DNA of 64,000 nucleotides from Ureibacillus sinduriensis BLB-1 = JCM 15800 (GCF_000772955.1 NZ_JPVO01000055.1:1-64000); one strand, 5' to 3'; shown: positions 45,414 to 54,214, counted from the first letter of the stretch. Numbers and translations are program-made. Notes: generated from the letters alone by a model not told the origin.

Positions 45414-46991
45414 ATGACTTCAAAATTAGAACAGGACATATTATCACGTCGCACTTTTGCCATCATCTCTCACCCGGATGCCGGTAAAACGACGATTACG
45501 GAGAAACTATTACTATTCGGTGGAGCTATCCGTGATGCTGGTACAGTAAAAGGGAAAAAATCAGGTAAGTTCGCTACATCCGACTGGATGGAAATCGAGA
45601 AACAACGTGGGATATCGGTTACATCCTCCGTAATGCAGTTTGATTACCTTGGAAACCGGGTCAATATACTGGATACACCTGGTCACCAAGACTTCTCGGA
45701 AGATACGTACAGAACTTTAATGGCGGTGGATAGTGCGGTGATGGTGGTTGACGCTGCAAAAGGGATAGAGGCACAAACATTAAAGTTATTTAAAGTTTGT
45801 CGTCTGCGCGGGATTCCGATTTTCACTTTTATCAATAAATTGGACCGACAAGGGAAAGAGCCCCTTGAGTTAATCGAAGAGTTGGAAGAAGTATTAGGAA
45901 TCAATGCTTACCCAATGAACTGGCCTATCGGGATGGGGAAAGAATTTTTAGGTATTTATGATCGATATAATAAACGTATAGAACAATTCCGTACAGATGA
46001 GTCAGATCGATTTTTGCCGATTGATGAAGATGGAGAGCTAGCCATTGACCATCCAATGAAAGTTACTTCTTATTATACACAAGCAATGGATGACATTATG
46101 CTTTTAAACGAAGCTGGGAATGATTTTTCGGAGGATAAAATTCGACGTGGTGAATTAACGCCAGTATTCTTCGGATCCGCCTTGACGAACTTTGGTGTGC
46201 AGACATTTCTTGAGACGTACCTGCAATTCGCGCCCACACCACAACCGCGCTTAACAGAGGATGAGCAGTTTATTGACCCGGTAGAGCATAATGAACTTTC
46301 TGGATTCATTTTCAAAATCCAGGCAAACATGAATCCGGCTCACCGTGATAGAATTGCATTTGTCCGTATTGTATCAGGCAAATTTGAACGTGGGATGAAT
46401 ATCACCCTTTCACGTACGAACAAATCTTTTAAAGTTACGCAATCTACACAGTTTTTGGCGGACGATCGTGAAACGGTGGATGAGGCTGTTGCCGGCGATA
46501 TTATCGGTCTTTATGATACAGGAACTTACCAAATTGGAGATACAATTGTTGGTGGCAAGAAAACGTTCCAATTTGAAAAGCTACCTCAATTTACTCCGGA
46601 GTTATTTGTCCGTGTAACGGCGAAAAATGTAATGAAATCAAAACAATTCCATAAAGGGATTTTACAATTAGTGCAAGAAGGGGCTATTCAATATTATAAA
46701 ACGCTTCATACGGAAGAAGTAATTCTTGGGGCTGTTGGTCAATTGCAGTTTGAAGTGTTCGAGCACCGTATGAAAAATGAGTATAATGTTGAAGTGCAAA
46801 TGCAGCCGATCGGTTCAAAAATCGCCCGTTGGATTGAAAATGAAGAAGAAGTGAAAGAATCCATGCATTCAACTCGCTCAATGCTTGTGAAAGACCGCTT
46901 CGATAACCTAGTCTTCCTTTTCGAAAATGAGTTTGCCATGCGCTGGTTTTCAGAGAAAAACGAAGATATTAAACTTTACAGCTTATTATAA
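45414..46991 (+). CDS. prfC: Peptide chain release factor 3
   Basis: A 525-residue translational GTPase that recycles RF1/RF2 after termination. G1 is HPDAGKTT (about 20-27), G3 DTPGHQDF (about 87-94), G4 NKLDR (about 141-145), then domains II and III. B. subtilis lacks prfC, while staphylococci have it next to murE. It starts at ATG 45414 behind AAGGAG, 289 bp after murE, probably with its own promoter. Confidence 0.95.
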   Translation: MTSKLEQDILSRRTFAIISHPDAGKTTITEKLLLFGGAIRDAGTVKGKKSGKFATSDWMEIEKQRGISVTSSVMQFDYLGNRVNILDTPGHQDFSEDTYRTLMAVDSAVMVVDAAKGIEAQTLKLFKVCRLRGIPIFTFINKLDRQGKEPLELIEELEEVLGINAYPMNWPIGMGKEFLGIYDRYNKRIEQFRTDESDRFLPIDEDGELAIDHPMKVTSYYTQAMDDIMLLNEAGNDFSEDKIRRGELTPVFFGSALTNFGVQTFLETYLQFAPTPQPRLTEDEQFIDPVEHNELSGFIFKIQANMNPAHRDRIAFVRIVSGKFERGMNITLSRTNKSFKVTQSTQFLADDRETVDEAVAGDIIGLYDTGTYQIGDTIVGGKKTFQFEKLPQFTPELFVRVTAKNVMKSKQFHKGILQLVQEGAIQYYKTLHTEEVILGAVGQLQFEVFEHRMKNEYNVEVQMQPIGSKIARWIENEEEVKESMHSTRSMLVKDRFDNLVFLFENEFAMRWFSEKNEDIKLYSLL

Positions 46992-47124
46992 AAGACCAAA
47001 GAGCCGCATTTTTTGGCGCTCTATTTACTAGTTAAATTCATCTTTTTAAAAAAATTATATTGCATTTACTCCCAACCATGCTATAATTAATTTAAATAAT
47101 AACTGAATAACCATTTGACTATTG

Positions 47125-47302
47125 TCAAAGGGGAGTAGCTTATAAGTATTGAAAGATACTTACTTCACATTCGTCATTACATGGTGGGAACCATCGGGTG
47201 TGAAAGCAGATGAACAATCGATTTCAAATATTTTTGAAGTCATTCCAATTGCTTAGCAAGACCTTTGCCTATTTATTTAGGCATGGGTCTTTTTCTTTTT
47301 GC
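47125..47302 (+). ncRNA. yybP-ykoY manganese riboswitch
   Basis: The conserved loops GGGGAGTAGC (47130-47139) and GCAAGACC (47256-47263) are present, joined by stem P1 (CAAAGG at 47126-47131 with CCTTTG at 47262-47267). The P1 3' strand is also the 5' arm of a terminator (AAGACCTTTGCCT with AGGCATGGGTCTT, then a T-run to 47300). Manganese binding would stabilise P1 and let transcription pass, raising expression of terC. Confidence 0.93.
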
Positions 47303-47329
47303 CTAAAGATGGTTATTCAGCAAAATTTA

Positions 47330-47416
47330 TTTATAAGCAGTCAGGAAGGCAGCAAGATTTCCAGGCTGCATGAGTGCGGGCTTATCAAGACCTAATGATT
47401 GGATAAGCTATTTTTA
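47330..47416 (+). promoter_or_regulatory. Second, unexplained switch-like leader structure
   Basis: ATAAGC (47333-47338) can pair with GCTTAT (47380-47385), and the same GCTTATC (47380-47386) can instead pair with GATAAGC (47402-47408), which is followed by TATTTTT. This is the layout of an aptamer stem competing with a terminator. The enclosed 41 nt hold GGAA/TTCC and GCAGC/GCTGC pairings in interleaved order. CAAGACC recurs at 47386. I match it to no known family. Confidence 0.45.
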
Positions 47417-47467
47417 CTCATAAAAATCCCTTAACTAGGGTAAACAAATGTCAAGGAGGAAGATGTT

Positions 47468-48241
47468 GTGGAAATATTTTTGGAGTATGCATGGGTATTA
47501 CTTGTACTGATTGTATTAGAAGGATTGCTAGCTGCGGATAATGCAGTCGTTATGGCTGTAATGGTAAAACATTTACCTGCCGAGCAACAGAAGAAAGCAT
47601 TATTTTATGGATTGTTTGGAGCATTCATCTTCCGTTTTGCAGCACTGTTCTTAATCACGGTTTTAGTAAACTACTGGCAAATCCAAGCCATTGGTGCAGC
47701 TTATCTGTTATTTATCTCAATAAAGAATATTTATGATCAGAAATTTAAAAATGGCGATGAAGATGAGGATGATGTTGAAGAACACACTAAAAAAGGAAAG
47801 GGCTTCTGGGCTACAGTTGCAAAAGTTGAAATGGCGGATATCGCATTCGCAGTAGATTCAATGTTAGCTGCTGTTGCGATAGCTGTGACGTTGCCTGAAG
47901 TAGGTAATTTCGATATCGGTGGCATTAATGCCGGACAATTCGGTGTTATGTTCTTCGGTGGGGTTGTCGGCCTGATTCTTATGCGTTTCGCAGCTCAATG
48001 GTTCGTGAAGGTCTTGCATGATTACCCTGATTTAGAAACTGCTGCCTTTTTGATTGTAGGTTGGGTAGGTGTGAAGCTTGCTGTCTTAACACTAGCTCAT
48101 GATAAGATCGAAATCTTGCCTCATGAGTTCCCTCATTCAACAACATGGAAACTGATCTTCTGGATCGTATTGCTTCTTATCGCACTTGGTGGATGGTTCC
48201 TTGGCGTTTCGAAAAAGAAGAAACAAACAGAACAACAATAG
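47468..48241 (+). CDS. TerC-family metal exporter (YkoY/MeeF-like)
   Basis: A 257-residue membrane protein with about seven helices. TerC marks are EGLLAADNAV (18-27) and EMADIAFAVDS (121-131), whose acidic residues lie in the membrane; an acidic cytoplasmic loop GDEDEDDVEE (96-105) separates the halves. The manganese riboswitch upstream makes manganese export or metal loading of exported enzymes the probable role. GTG start at 47468 behind AAGGAGG. Confidence 0.9.
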   Translation: MEIFLEYAWVLLVLIVLEGLLAADNAVVMAVMVKHLPAEQQKKALFYGLFGAFIFRFAALFLITVLVNYWQIQAIGAAYLLFISIKNIYDQKFKNGDEDEDDVEEHTKKGKGFWATVAKVEMADIAFAVDSMLAAVAIAVTLPEVGNFDIGGINAGQFGVMFFGGVVGLILMRFAAQWFVKVLHDYPDLETAAFLIVGWVGVKLAVLTLAHDKIEILPHEFPHSTTWKLIFWIVLLLIALGGWFLGVSKKKKQTEQQ

Positions 48242-48250
48242 AGTAATAAT

Positions 48251-48259
48251 CTGTTCCTC
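48251..48259 (+). repeat. Short upstream duplicate of terC terminator arm (copy 2)
   Basis: CTGTTCCTC at 48251-48259 recurs at 48476-48484 within the terminator beyond the element. Only this arm is repeated here. Confidence 0.5.
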
Positions 48260-48263
48260 ACAG

Positions 48264-48459
48264 AGTGTAGGCAAAGTCGATGTTCGACTTTACCTACACT
48301 TTTTTTAGGTTATTTCCTTAAATGAAAGATTATCCATACTGTTTTGAAAACGCTTAGTAGGCAAGGAGGGTGCCTAGTGAAGAATCGAATGGAACAAAGC
48401 ATTCACGAGGGGACGAACGAGACAACCAGCGCAGTATGGAATCATTTGCCAACAGTCTG
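48264..48459 (+). repeat. Interspersed terminator-linked repeat, copy 2
   Basis: The most diverged of the three copies, 196 bp. Its hairpin, AGTGTAGGCAAAGTCGA with TCGACTTTACCTACACT, has compensating changes relative to the other copies (GG.C against CC), so pairing is conserved though the sequence is not. The core begins CATACTGT and ends ACAGTCTG, with ACGAGGGGACGAACGAGAC inside. Confidence 0.88.
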
Positions 48460-48460
48460 A

Positions 48461-48487
48461 GAGGGACGATGAAAACTGTTCCTCTTT
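48461..48487 (+). terminator. Likely native terminator of terC
   Basis: Stem GAGGGAC (48461-48467) with GTTCCTC (48478-48484) and TTTC after. It lies just beyond the repeat element. Confidence 0.55.
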
Positions 48488-48704
48488 CTATATGCTTGAA
48501 TGAAATAAAATGTATTTAGCCAAACTATAATAAATGAATTCTCTTTATTAGAGGGTGTTCGAAGCATTATAGCTGGAATGTGGTTTGCAAATCTATGCAA
48601 AGTATTAAAAAAGTTGCAACAAAAATAAAGGTGGAAGGTTCACATTATTTTCTATTTCCATTATACTTGTAGAACTAGAACAATAAATAAAAGAGGCGAA
48701 TAAA
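48488..48704. other. Upstream region of the potassium transporter gene
   Basis: No open frame. A promoter TTCACA (48639-48644), 17 bp, TATACT (48662-48667) is reasonable. I see no ydaO-type c-di-AMP riboswitch, which often precedes Ktr genes. Confidence 0.45.
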
Positions 48705-50054
48705 GTGGCCCGAAATCCAAAAAAAACTAGAACAATTACACCATTTCAGCTTCTTGTAAGTTATTACTTCATTGCGATAGCTACTTCCTTCATATTACTA
48801 AGAATACCTGCAGTGTACAAAGATGGAGTGGAGGTATCTCTTGTCGATACATTGTTCACGGCAGTAAGTGCGGTGAGTGTTACTGGTTTGACAGTCTTTG
48901 ATATATCTGAAACGCTAACACCTTTTGGACTTGTTGTATTACTGGTAATTCTCCAGCTGGGGGCCATCGGGATTATGTCGCTAGGGACATTTCTATGGAT
49001 TATTTTGGGGAAGCGAATTGGGATGCGTGAGAGGCAATTAATAATGATTGATCACAATCAATATAATTTATCTGGTGTTGTGCATTTATTGAAGGAAATC
49101 GTCAAGATCCTCTTTATAATTGAGGCAGTCGGTGCATTCATCCTATCGATCCATTTTGTCCGTTATTTCGATACGTGGGGTGAAGCAGTGAAGCATGGAA
49201 TTTTTGCTTCGATTTCCGCTACGACCAATGGCGGTTTTGACATTACCGGCGATAGTCTCATACCTTACCATACAGATTATTTTGTACAATTTGTAGTCAT
49301 GATTTTAATCGTATTGGGGGCAATTGGCTTCCCTGTATTAATAGAATTGAAAAAGTTCCTGTTTCGTAAAGAATCTGCATTTCGATTCAGTCTTTTCACC
49401 AAAATTACAACCGTAACCTATGGATTGTTATTTATCTTGGGTACTTTAGTTATTTTGCTGATAGAGTCGTTTCATTCGTTAAAAGGGATGGTATGGCATG
49501 AAAAACTATTTACTGCAATGTTTCATTCCATCTCTGCACGTTCGGGAGGCTTAACTACTTTTGATGTGTCTTTATTTAGTGAAGCTACAGACATCTTCTT
49601 GAGTTTCTTAATGTTTATAGGTGCTTCGCCAAGTTCGGTCGGCGGGGGAATTCGAACAACGACTTTTGCACTCGCCATTTTGTTTCTATATAACTTTGCA
49701 AATGGCCGAACAGAAATACAATTGTACGGGCGGGAAATTTATTTAATTGATATTTTTAGATCCTATGTAGTTATTATTTTGGCTTTCTTCATGGTAATGA
49801 TATCGACAATGATATTATTAATAACAGAGCCTGCCGCCACAACTACACAAATTATCTTTGAAATAACCTCCGCGTTCGGGACGGCTGGAATGTCGCTGGG
49901 TATTACAGAACAATTATCGACTGAAGGAAAGTTCGTTATGATGATTCTTATGTTTATCGGTCGTGTCGGATTAATATCATTTTTATATACACTGGGTGGG
50001 AAAGTGGACAAACCGCCATATCGCTATCCAAAAGAGCGTGTAATAATCGGATAA
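48705..50054 (+). CDS. ktrB: Ktr-type potassium channel subunit (KtrB/KtrD)
   Basis: A 449-residue member of the Trk/Ktr/HKT superfamily: four M1-P-M2 units, each with a selectivity-filter Gly (for example in SVTGLTVFD, TTNGGFDITG, SARSGGLTTFD, SAFGTAGMSLG) and the GASPSSVGGGIRTTT segment. It imports K+ with a cytoplasmic RCK partner (KtrA or KtrC) that is not in the window. GTG start at 48705. Whether it is KtrB or KtrD cannot be decided. Confidence 0.88.
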   Translation: MARNPKKTRTITPFQLLVSYYFIAIATSFILLRIPAVYKDGVEVSLVDTLFTAVSAVSVTGLTVFDISETLTPFGLVVLLVILQLGAIGIMSLGTFLWIILGKRIGMRERQLIMIDHNQYNLSGVVHLLKEIVKILFIIEAVGAFILSIHFVRYFDTWGEAVKHGIFASISATTNGGFDITGDSLIPYHTDYFVQFVVMILIVLGAIGFPVLIELKKFLFRKESAFRFSLFTKITTVTYGLLFILGTLVILLIESFHSLKGMVWHEKLFTAMFHSISARSGGLTTFDVSLFSEATDIFLSFLMFIGASPSSVGGGIRTTTFALAILFLYNFANGRTEIQLYGREIYLIDIFRSYVVIILAFFMVMISTMILLITEPAATTTQIIFEITSAFGTAGMSLGITEQLSTEGKFVMMILMFIGRVGLISFLYTLGGKVDKPPYRYPKERVIIG

Positions 50055-50063
50055 TTATACTAA

Positions 50064-50084
50064 GGCCTCATAGAATATGGGGCT
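50064..50084 (+). repeat. Upstream copy of locus terminator hairpin (copy 3)
   Basis: GGCCTCATAG..GGGGCT, 21 bp, forms a small hairpin and is 19/21 identical to 50288-50308 beyond the element. Confidence 0.8.
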
Positions 50085-50087
50085 CAG

Positions 50088-50287
50088 CGTGTAGACAAAG
50101 TCGATCTTCGACTTTGTCTACACGTTTTTTATTGGCTATTTCCTTCAATGAAAAATTTGCCCAGACTGTCTTGAAAACGCTTGGCAGACAAGGCGGGCAG
50201 TGAAGTGAAGAGATGAATAGAACATTGCGTTCATGAGGGGACGAACGAGACAATGAATCTAGGATGAAAGCATTTGTCAACAGTCTG
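50088..50287 (+). repeat. Interspersed terminator-linked repeat, copy 3
   Basis: A 200-bp copy, close to copy 1. Hairpin CGTGTAGACAAAGTCGA with TCGACTTTGTCTACACG and six T (50088-50130), linker, then a core from CAGACTGT to ACAGTCTG with CGTTCATGAGGGGACGAACG in the middle, itself a CGTTC/GAACG hairpin. Same orientation as the other copies and, like them, directly after a gene. Confidence 0.9.
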
Positions 50288-50308
50288 GGCCCCATAGAAT
50301 ATAGGGCT
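50288..50308 (+). terminator. Downstream copy of locus terminator hairpin (copy 3)
   Basis: GGCCCCAT/ATAGGGCT stem (50288-50308), followed by ATTTTG. Probably the original terminator of the potassium transporter gene. Confidence 0.65.
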
Positions 50309-50810
50309 ATTTTGTTGGCGTAAAAAAATTTAGAATTTACAGATTTTTAACGTGCAATTTTTTGTAAAATTAGATAAATTAGAAGTAACTTACAAATATT
50401 ATAAGTATTTTCTTTAGTTTTAATATTTTTACAAAACATTAATTAAATTAACACAGATAAATTTTACAAGTAAAAACACATATTATAGGTTAAAAGGACT
50501 GTGCTTATCGATTTTTCATACAATATGATAAGGCCGAATGACACAGATCTAAATGATTAGTGAAAATATATAATTACTAATTAGTATAAAAAAGCATTAT
50601 TAAAATAGTTTTTATACTCTGAAAATGGTGTATTCTACCCATTTAATTTAAAAAATAACTATGGAATAATTTGTATTAAATGTATATTTTGAATATTTAG
50701 TATAATTTATATTACAAAGTCATAAAAACCCGAAGTTATTAATAGAATATATATATACGAATTGCGTGGAAGAGGTACTTTTTCCAAGTGGAAAGGATTG
50801 GTGAGGGGAA
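50309..50810. other. Long AT-rich region upstream of the histidine kinase
   Basis: No open frame with a ribosome site. A TATAAT stands at 50701-50706 without a properly spaced -35. A CTTATC/GATAAG inverted repeat spans 50504-50532. A short hairpin (TTTTTCC/GGAAAGG, about 50780-50796) precedes the kinase ribosome site. I could not find a sigma-H motif. Confidence 0.35.
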
Positions 50811-52274
50811 ATGGTGAAAACTGTTCGACCTATTTTTAGGAAGTTGTTTCAAACCGTTAAAGATCCAGTACTAATATTAAATACTTCCTGTCAAATAGAG
50901 TCAGTTAATGACTTTGCAGCGCAAATGCTAAATATAGATCAGTCATCAAGACAACAATTAGAAATGGACGAAATTTCAAAGTTAAGATGGAAAGGCTATT
51001 TAGAAAAAATAAAAAGCAATTTGGGTGGATTTTGTAACCTCAACCTCAAAATTGATGAAAATCAATTCCAAGAGTTTCGAATGATGGGATATTATCATGA
51101 GAAAAAGGACCTCATCTTTGTCAGAATATCACCGCAATCCGAAACTAATTCCATTCTTCAAAGCAACAGCATCGACATCTATTCTATGCTCAATGATGTT
51201 TCTCATGGTCTTCTGCTGACCGATCTGGATGGAGAAATAGTGGATGCCAATGCATTGGCCCTACAATATATCCAGTGCGAAAAAAGTCAGATTGTCCAGA
51301 GACAGCATGAAGTGCTATTTGAACTTTTCACTGACTATGAATATAGCAAGCTTCAATACTTCGCCAATGTATTGAACACTGGACAGGCTTCCATAAATGT
51401 ATCGGGTGTGAATGAAAATGGACAGATTACGTATTATCAATTGGATAGTAAGTTTAACTATAATATGAATTTAATTGTTACGACAATTACAGACCAGACA
51501 GAAAAAATCTTGCTTAAACAGCAACTTGATCAGCAAGAATCATTAAATTCGATCGGTCAAATGGCGGCTAGCATTGCCCATGAAATTCGTAATCCGATGA
51601 CATCTTTAAAAGGGTTTGTGGATTTGCTAAGGCTAAACACCAACGATGAGAACCAAAATTACCTCAATGTCATGGATTCTGAATTGCAGCGGATGGAAAC
51701 GATTTTAACAGAACTGCTGTACTTATCTAAGCCGAAAGAAAGGTTTTATGAGGAAACTTCAATAAGACAAGTGGTGCAAGAAGTTATTGAATTAATGATT
51801 CCTCATGCAATGAACCATAACATTATGCTAAAAATGGTTGATTGCAATTACTACCATATGCATATTATGGGGAACCATAATCGTTTAAAGCAAATGCTCA
51901 TTAATTTAGTCAAAAATGCAATTGAAGTAATGGGTAATGGTGGAGTAATCAAAATAAAACTTGAAAGCCATGATGGTTGTGTAGAAGTCTCTGTCATTGA
52001 TGAAGGCAGAGGTTTGTCAGATATGGAAATGAATCATCTATTCACTCCATTTTTTACTACGAAATCAACAGGGACTGGTTTAGGACTAGCTTTGGTTAAA
52101 AAGGTAGTGGAAGAGCACAACGGCTTTATTAATGTCGAAAGTTCAATGGGACTGGGGACAACCTTCAGAATCTCGTTGCCGGTTTGTGAGAGTCAATATA
52201 TTCGGCATGAGGAAGATGAATCGATCGAACTGTGGATGAATCCCAAATCTTTAAACAGAATACCTGTTGTTTGA
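50811..52274 (+). CDS. PAS-domain sensor histidine kinase, sporulation-kinase-like
   Basis: A 487-residue cytosolic kinase with two PAS-type sensor regions (about 8-110 and 125-240). A HisKA domain with the phosphorylated His257 in SIAHEIRNPM follows, then an ATPase domain (N box NLVKNAIEV, G1 DEGRGLS, F/G2 FFTTKSTGTGLGL). There are no membrane helices and no adjacent response regulator, as in phosphorelay kinases KinA to KinE that feed Spo0F. The nearby ykwC, cheV and Spo0E genes recall the kinA region of B. subtilis. Input signal unknown. Start ATG 50811 behind GAGGGG (GTG 50814 is equally possible). Confidence 0.85.
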   Translation: MVKTVRPIFRKLFQTVKDPVLILNTSCQIESVNDFAAQMLNIDQSSRQQLEMDEISKLRWKGYLEKIKSNLGGFCNLNLKIDENQFQEFRMMGYYHEKKDLIFVRISPQSETNSILQSNSIDIYSMLNDVSHGLLLTDLDGEIVDANALALQYIQCEKSQIVQRQHEVLFELFTDYEYSKLQYFANVLNTGQASINVSGVNENGQITYYQLDSKFNYNMNLIVTTITDQTEKILLKQQLDQQESLNSIGQMAASIAHEIRNPMTSLKGFVDLLRLNTNDENQNYLNVMDSELQRMETILTELLYLSKPKERFYEETSIRQVVQEVIELMIPHAMNHNIMLKMVDCNYYHMHIMGNHNRLKQMLINLVKNAIEVMGNGGVIKIKLESHDGCVEVSVIDEGRGLSDMEMNHLFTPFFTTKSTGTGLGLALVKKVVEEHNGFINVESSMGLGTTFRISLPVCESQYIRHEEDESIELWMNPKSLNRIPVV

Positions 52275-52294
52275 GTAATGTAAAGTTGAGGATT

Positions 52295-52324
52295 TTGACA
52301 AATGTTTCTTTTTATCGCTATAAT
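52295..52324 (+). promoter_or_regulatory. Consensus promoter of the marR gene
   Basis: Perfect TTGACA (52295-52300) and TATAAT (52319-52324) separated by 18 bp. Confidence 0.85.
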
Positions 52325-52327
52325 TCA

Positions 52328-52344
52328 TTTATATTATTGATAAA
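52328..52344 (+). promoter_or_regulatory. Candidate MarR autoregulatory operator
   Basis: TTTAT (52328-52332) and ATAAA (52340-52344) form an inverted repeat across the expected start point, the place where MarR proteins usually bind their own gene. Confidence 0.4.
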
Positions 52345-52358
52345 AAGGATGTTTTGTC

Positions 52359-52805
52359 ATGTCTTCTAATGAAATTAAGCAATCGCTTAAATTGTATATT
52401 GTCTTGTCCAGGGCTAATAAGGCAATAAATGAAGTGACGAATCAATTTTTTCAACAGCAAGGTTTAAACCCGACTGAATTTGCAGTATTGGAGCTACTCT
52501 ACCACAAAGGTCGCCAACCACTTCAGCAGATTGGAAACAAAATCTTACTTGCTAGTGGATCTATTACTTATGTGATTGATAAGTTGGAAAAAAGAGGATA
52601 TTTAAATCGAGTCTCTTGTCCTTCGGATCGACGCGTTACATTTGCTGAAATAACAGAATCAGGTGCAGAATTTATGAAAAAACTATTCCCGGAACACGAA
52701 GAAAATTTGCATGAGTTATTAAGTGTTTTGACGCCCGAAGAAAAGGATACCGCTATTGAGCTGTTAAAAAAATTAGGGCTCTCCATCAAGGATTTGTCAT
52801 ATTAA
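52359..52805 (+). CDS. MarR-family transcriptional regulator
   Basis: A 148-residue winged-helix repressor. The recognition helix region is GNKILLASGSITYVIDKLEKRG (about 59-80) and the wing contains PSDRRVTFAEIT. Length and pattern are close to the MhqR/YusO group, whose members respond to quinones or other electrophiles through repressor release. There is one gene with a strong promoter and a likely operator, so it probably represses itself; its other targets are not adjacent. Confidence 0.88.
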   Translation: MSSNEIKQSLKLYIVLSRANKAINEVTNQFFQQQGLNPTEFAVLELLYHKGRQPLQQIGNKILLASGSITYVIDKLEKRGYLNRVSCPSDRRVTFAEITESGAEFMKKLFPEHEENLHELLSVLTPEEKDTAIELLKKLGLSIKDLSY

Positions 52806-52845
52806 AAGGAGTTGTCTCATCAAAAATGAGGCAACTCCTTTTATC
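52804..52845. terminator. Bidirectional terminator between marR and the lipoprotein gene
   Basis: A 17-bp stem (52804-52820 with 52826-52842) starts with AAAAGG and ends with CCTTTT, serving both converging genes. Confidence 0.9.
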
Positions 52846-52865
52846 ATTCAAAAACAAGCCCCAAG

Positions 52866-53528
52866 TTACTCAATCGTTAATCCCATTTTGATCATCGCTT
52901 CAGATAAATCTACATCTAATCGGTCGAAAATAGTTAATCGAACTAGGTTATTTGCTTTTTCAAACACTACAGTAATAACCTCTTCACTATCAAGGTTAGC
53001 AATATAGGCTGTTGAGTTTTCTAAATCATAATCTCCGACAAAATCAGCAATATCATATTGTTCATAATCTTGACTGATAGCTCCCATAGTTTCCTCAGTA
53101 TTGGCCACCAAGTCGTCAAAGGTCGAATCATCTGTTGTCATTGCTTCTATGCGCATGTTAATGGAATCATCTTCATCGTAATACAAAACATCTTTTCCAG
53201 GTTCTTCAGGTGTAAGGCTGAAACCAGGAATTACTTGGATACTGTATTGCTCACCGTCAACTTTGGAAAGTTCGGCAGTTTTGCTCTCTCCATTAGAAGA
53301 GAATGAAATGGTAGATTCAGTATCAGTTTCTTTTGACGTTTGATCTACTTTATTTCCTTCCTCTGTTGTTGGTTCTTCCGTATCTACAGATTCGTTCACT
53401 TCTTTGCCTTCAGTATGCGCACTACCTGTTGCACTATCTGTTTCTGTGGATTCTTGTTCAGTGTTACATGCTGCTAGAATCGTGATTGTTAAAAATAAAG
53501 TTATGATAAACTTAAGAGTTTTTGACAT
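52866..53528 (-). CDS. Acidic lipoprotein of unknown function
   Basis: A 220-residue protein with a signal peptide and lipobox ILAAC (Cys21). A Ser/Thr/Glu-rich, low-complexity linker (about 22-78) follows, then a small folded domain (about 80-220) containing YSIQVIPGFSLTPEEPG and ending DLSEAMIKMGLTIE. It should face the cell wall. I do not recognise the domain. Start ATG 53528 behind AAGGAGGA; the CPBP gene on the same strand lies 75 bp upstream. Confidence 0.75.
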   Translation of the reverse strand: MSKTLKFIITLFLTITILAACNTEQESTETDSATGSAHTEGKEVNESVDTEEPTTEEGNKVDQTSKETDTESTISFSSNGESKTAELSKVDGEQYSIQVIPGFSLTPEEPGKDVLYYDEDDSINMRIEAMTTDDSTFDDLVANTEETMGAISQDYEQYDIADFVGDYDLENSTAYIANLDSEEVITVVFEKANNLVRLTIFDRLDVDLSEAMIKMGLTIE

Positions 53529-53602
53529 TTTTTATCCTCCTTAATAAATTAACGTATTAATACAATGAAAAGTTCCAAAATCATTCAAGTTACATCACAA
53601 GC

Positions 53603-54214
53603 TCAATGAAGTGGTAGTACCATAAACAATAGTAAAATAAAAATCTCATGAGAGACAATAATAAGAGGCATGCTTTTTTTCCACTCGTAAAGGAATCCCC
53701 ATAACAACCCCGCAATGAAAGCTGCCACAACCCCTGGCCAGAAACCGCTGATTGCTACAGATAGAGAAAATAGGATACTGGTAATAATGACAGCATTGTT
53801 GGATGATACCCAATTTTTTAAATGCTGCTGTATAAAACCACGCCAAAATAGCTCTTCACCAATGACGATAATGAATATTAGCAAGATATAATGCCAAATA
53901 TTATCTGGACCGTAATTTTTCAGGAACTTAGTAATCGCATTTTCTGCACCTGCGTCCACCTTTATGAGAAGAAAGTGGCCAAATCGTACAATTCCATAGA
54001 GTATCGTCCCGTAGCCAATGCCAAACAGCAGATATTGCCATGTTGAAATTTCATCTCTAAATTTCCCATATATTATCGCTATTGCAATGCCTACTAAAAG
54101 TGTAAAGGTGTATAAATACCAGAAGATCTTGATTTCTTCAAACGTTATATACAACATTACATAAATGAAGATTAAAGAAAGAAGGAGTCCGATCAATTGT
54201 TTAGATTTATCCAT
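53603..54214 (-). CDS. CPBP-family intramembrane metalloprotease
   Basis: A 203-residue membrane protein with about six helices. The CPBP (Abi) active-site motif EExxxR is seen as Glu120-Glu121..Arg125 in GEELFWRGF; the family FxxxH or HxxxN motif appears as the His in VSHEIF near the C-terminus (about 191). Members cleave membrane proteins or lipidated peptides, often in bacteriocin or stress settings. Start ATG 54214 behind AGGAGG. It may be co-transcribed with the lipoprotein gene. Confidence 0.85.
   Translation of the reverse strand: MDKSKQLIGLLLSLIFIYVMLYITFEEIKIFWYLYTFTLLVGIAIAIIYGKFRDEISTWQYLLFGIGYGTILYGIVRFGHFLLIKVDAGAENAITKFLKNYGPDNIWHYILLIFIIVIGEELFWRGFIQQHLKNWVSSNNAVIITSILFSLSVAISGFWPGVVAAFIAGLLWGFLYEWKKSMPLIIVSHEIFILLLFMVLPLH

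Noticed and set aside
45200-45466. Minus-strand frame of 88 codons before prfC
   Set aside because: It overlaps the start of prfC antisense and has no ribosome site.
47341-47370. SRP RNA-like string (GTCAGGAAGGCAGC)
   Set aside because: The resemblance to SRP domain IV is short and lacks the flanking symmetric loops.
48488-48704. c-di-AMP (ydaO) riboswitch before the Ktr gene
   Set aside because: Too short and lacking the conserved elements.
40245-50308. CRISPR array as the explanation for the repeats
   Set aside because: Three 200-bp copies thousands of bases apart, with no short regular repeat-spacer pattern and no cas genes.
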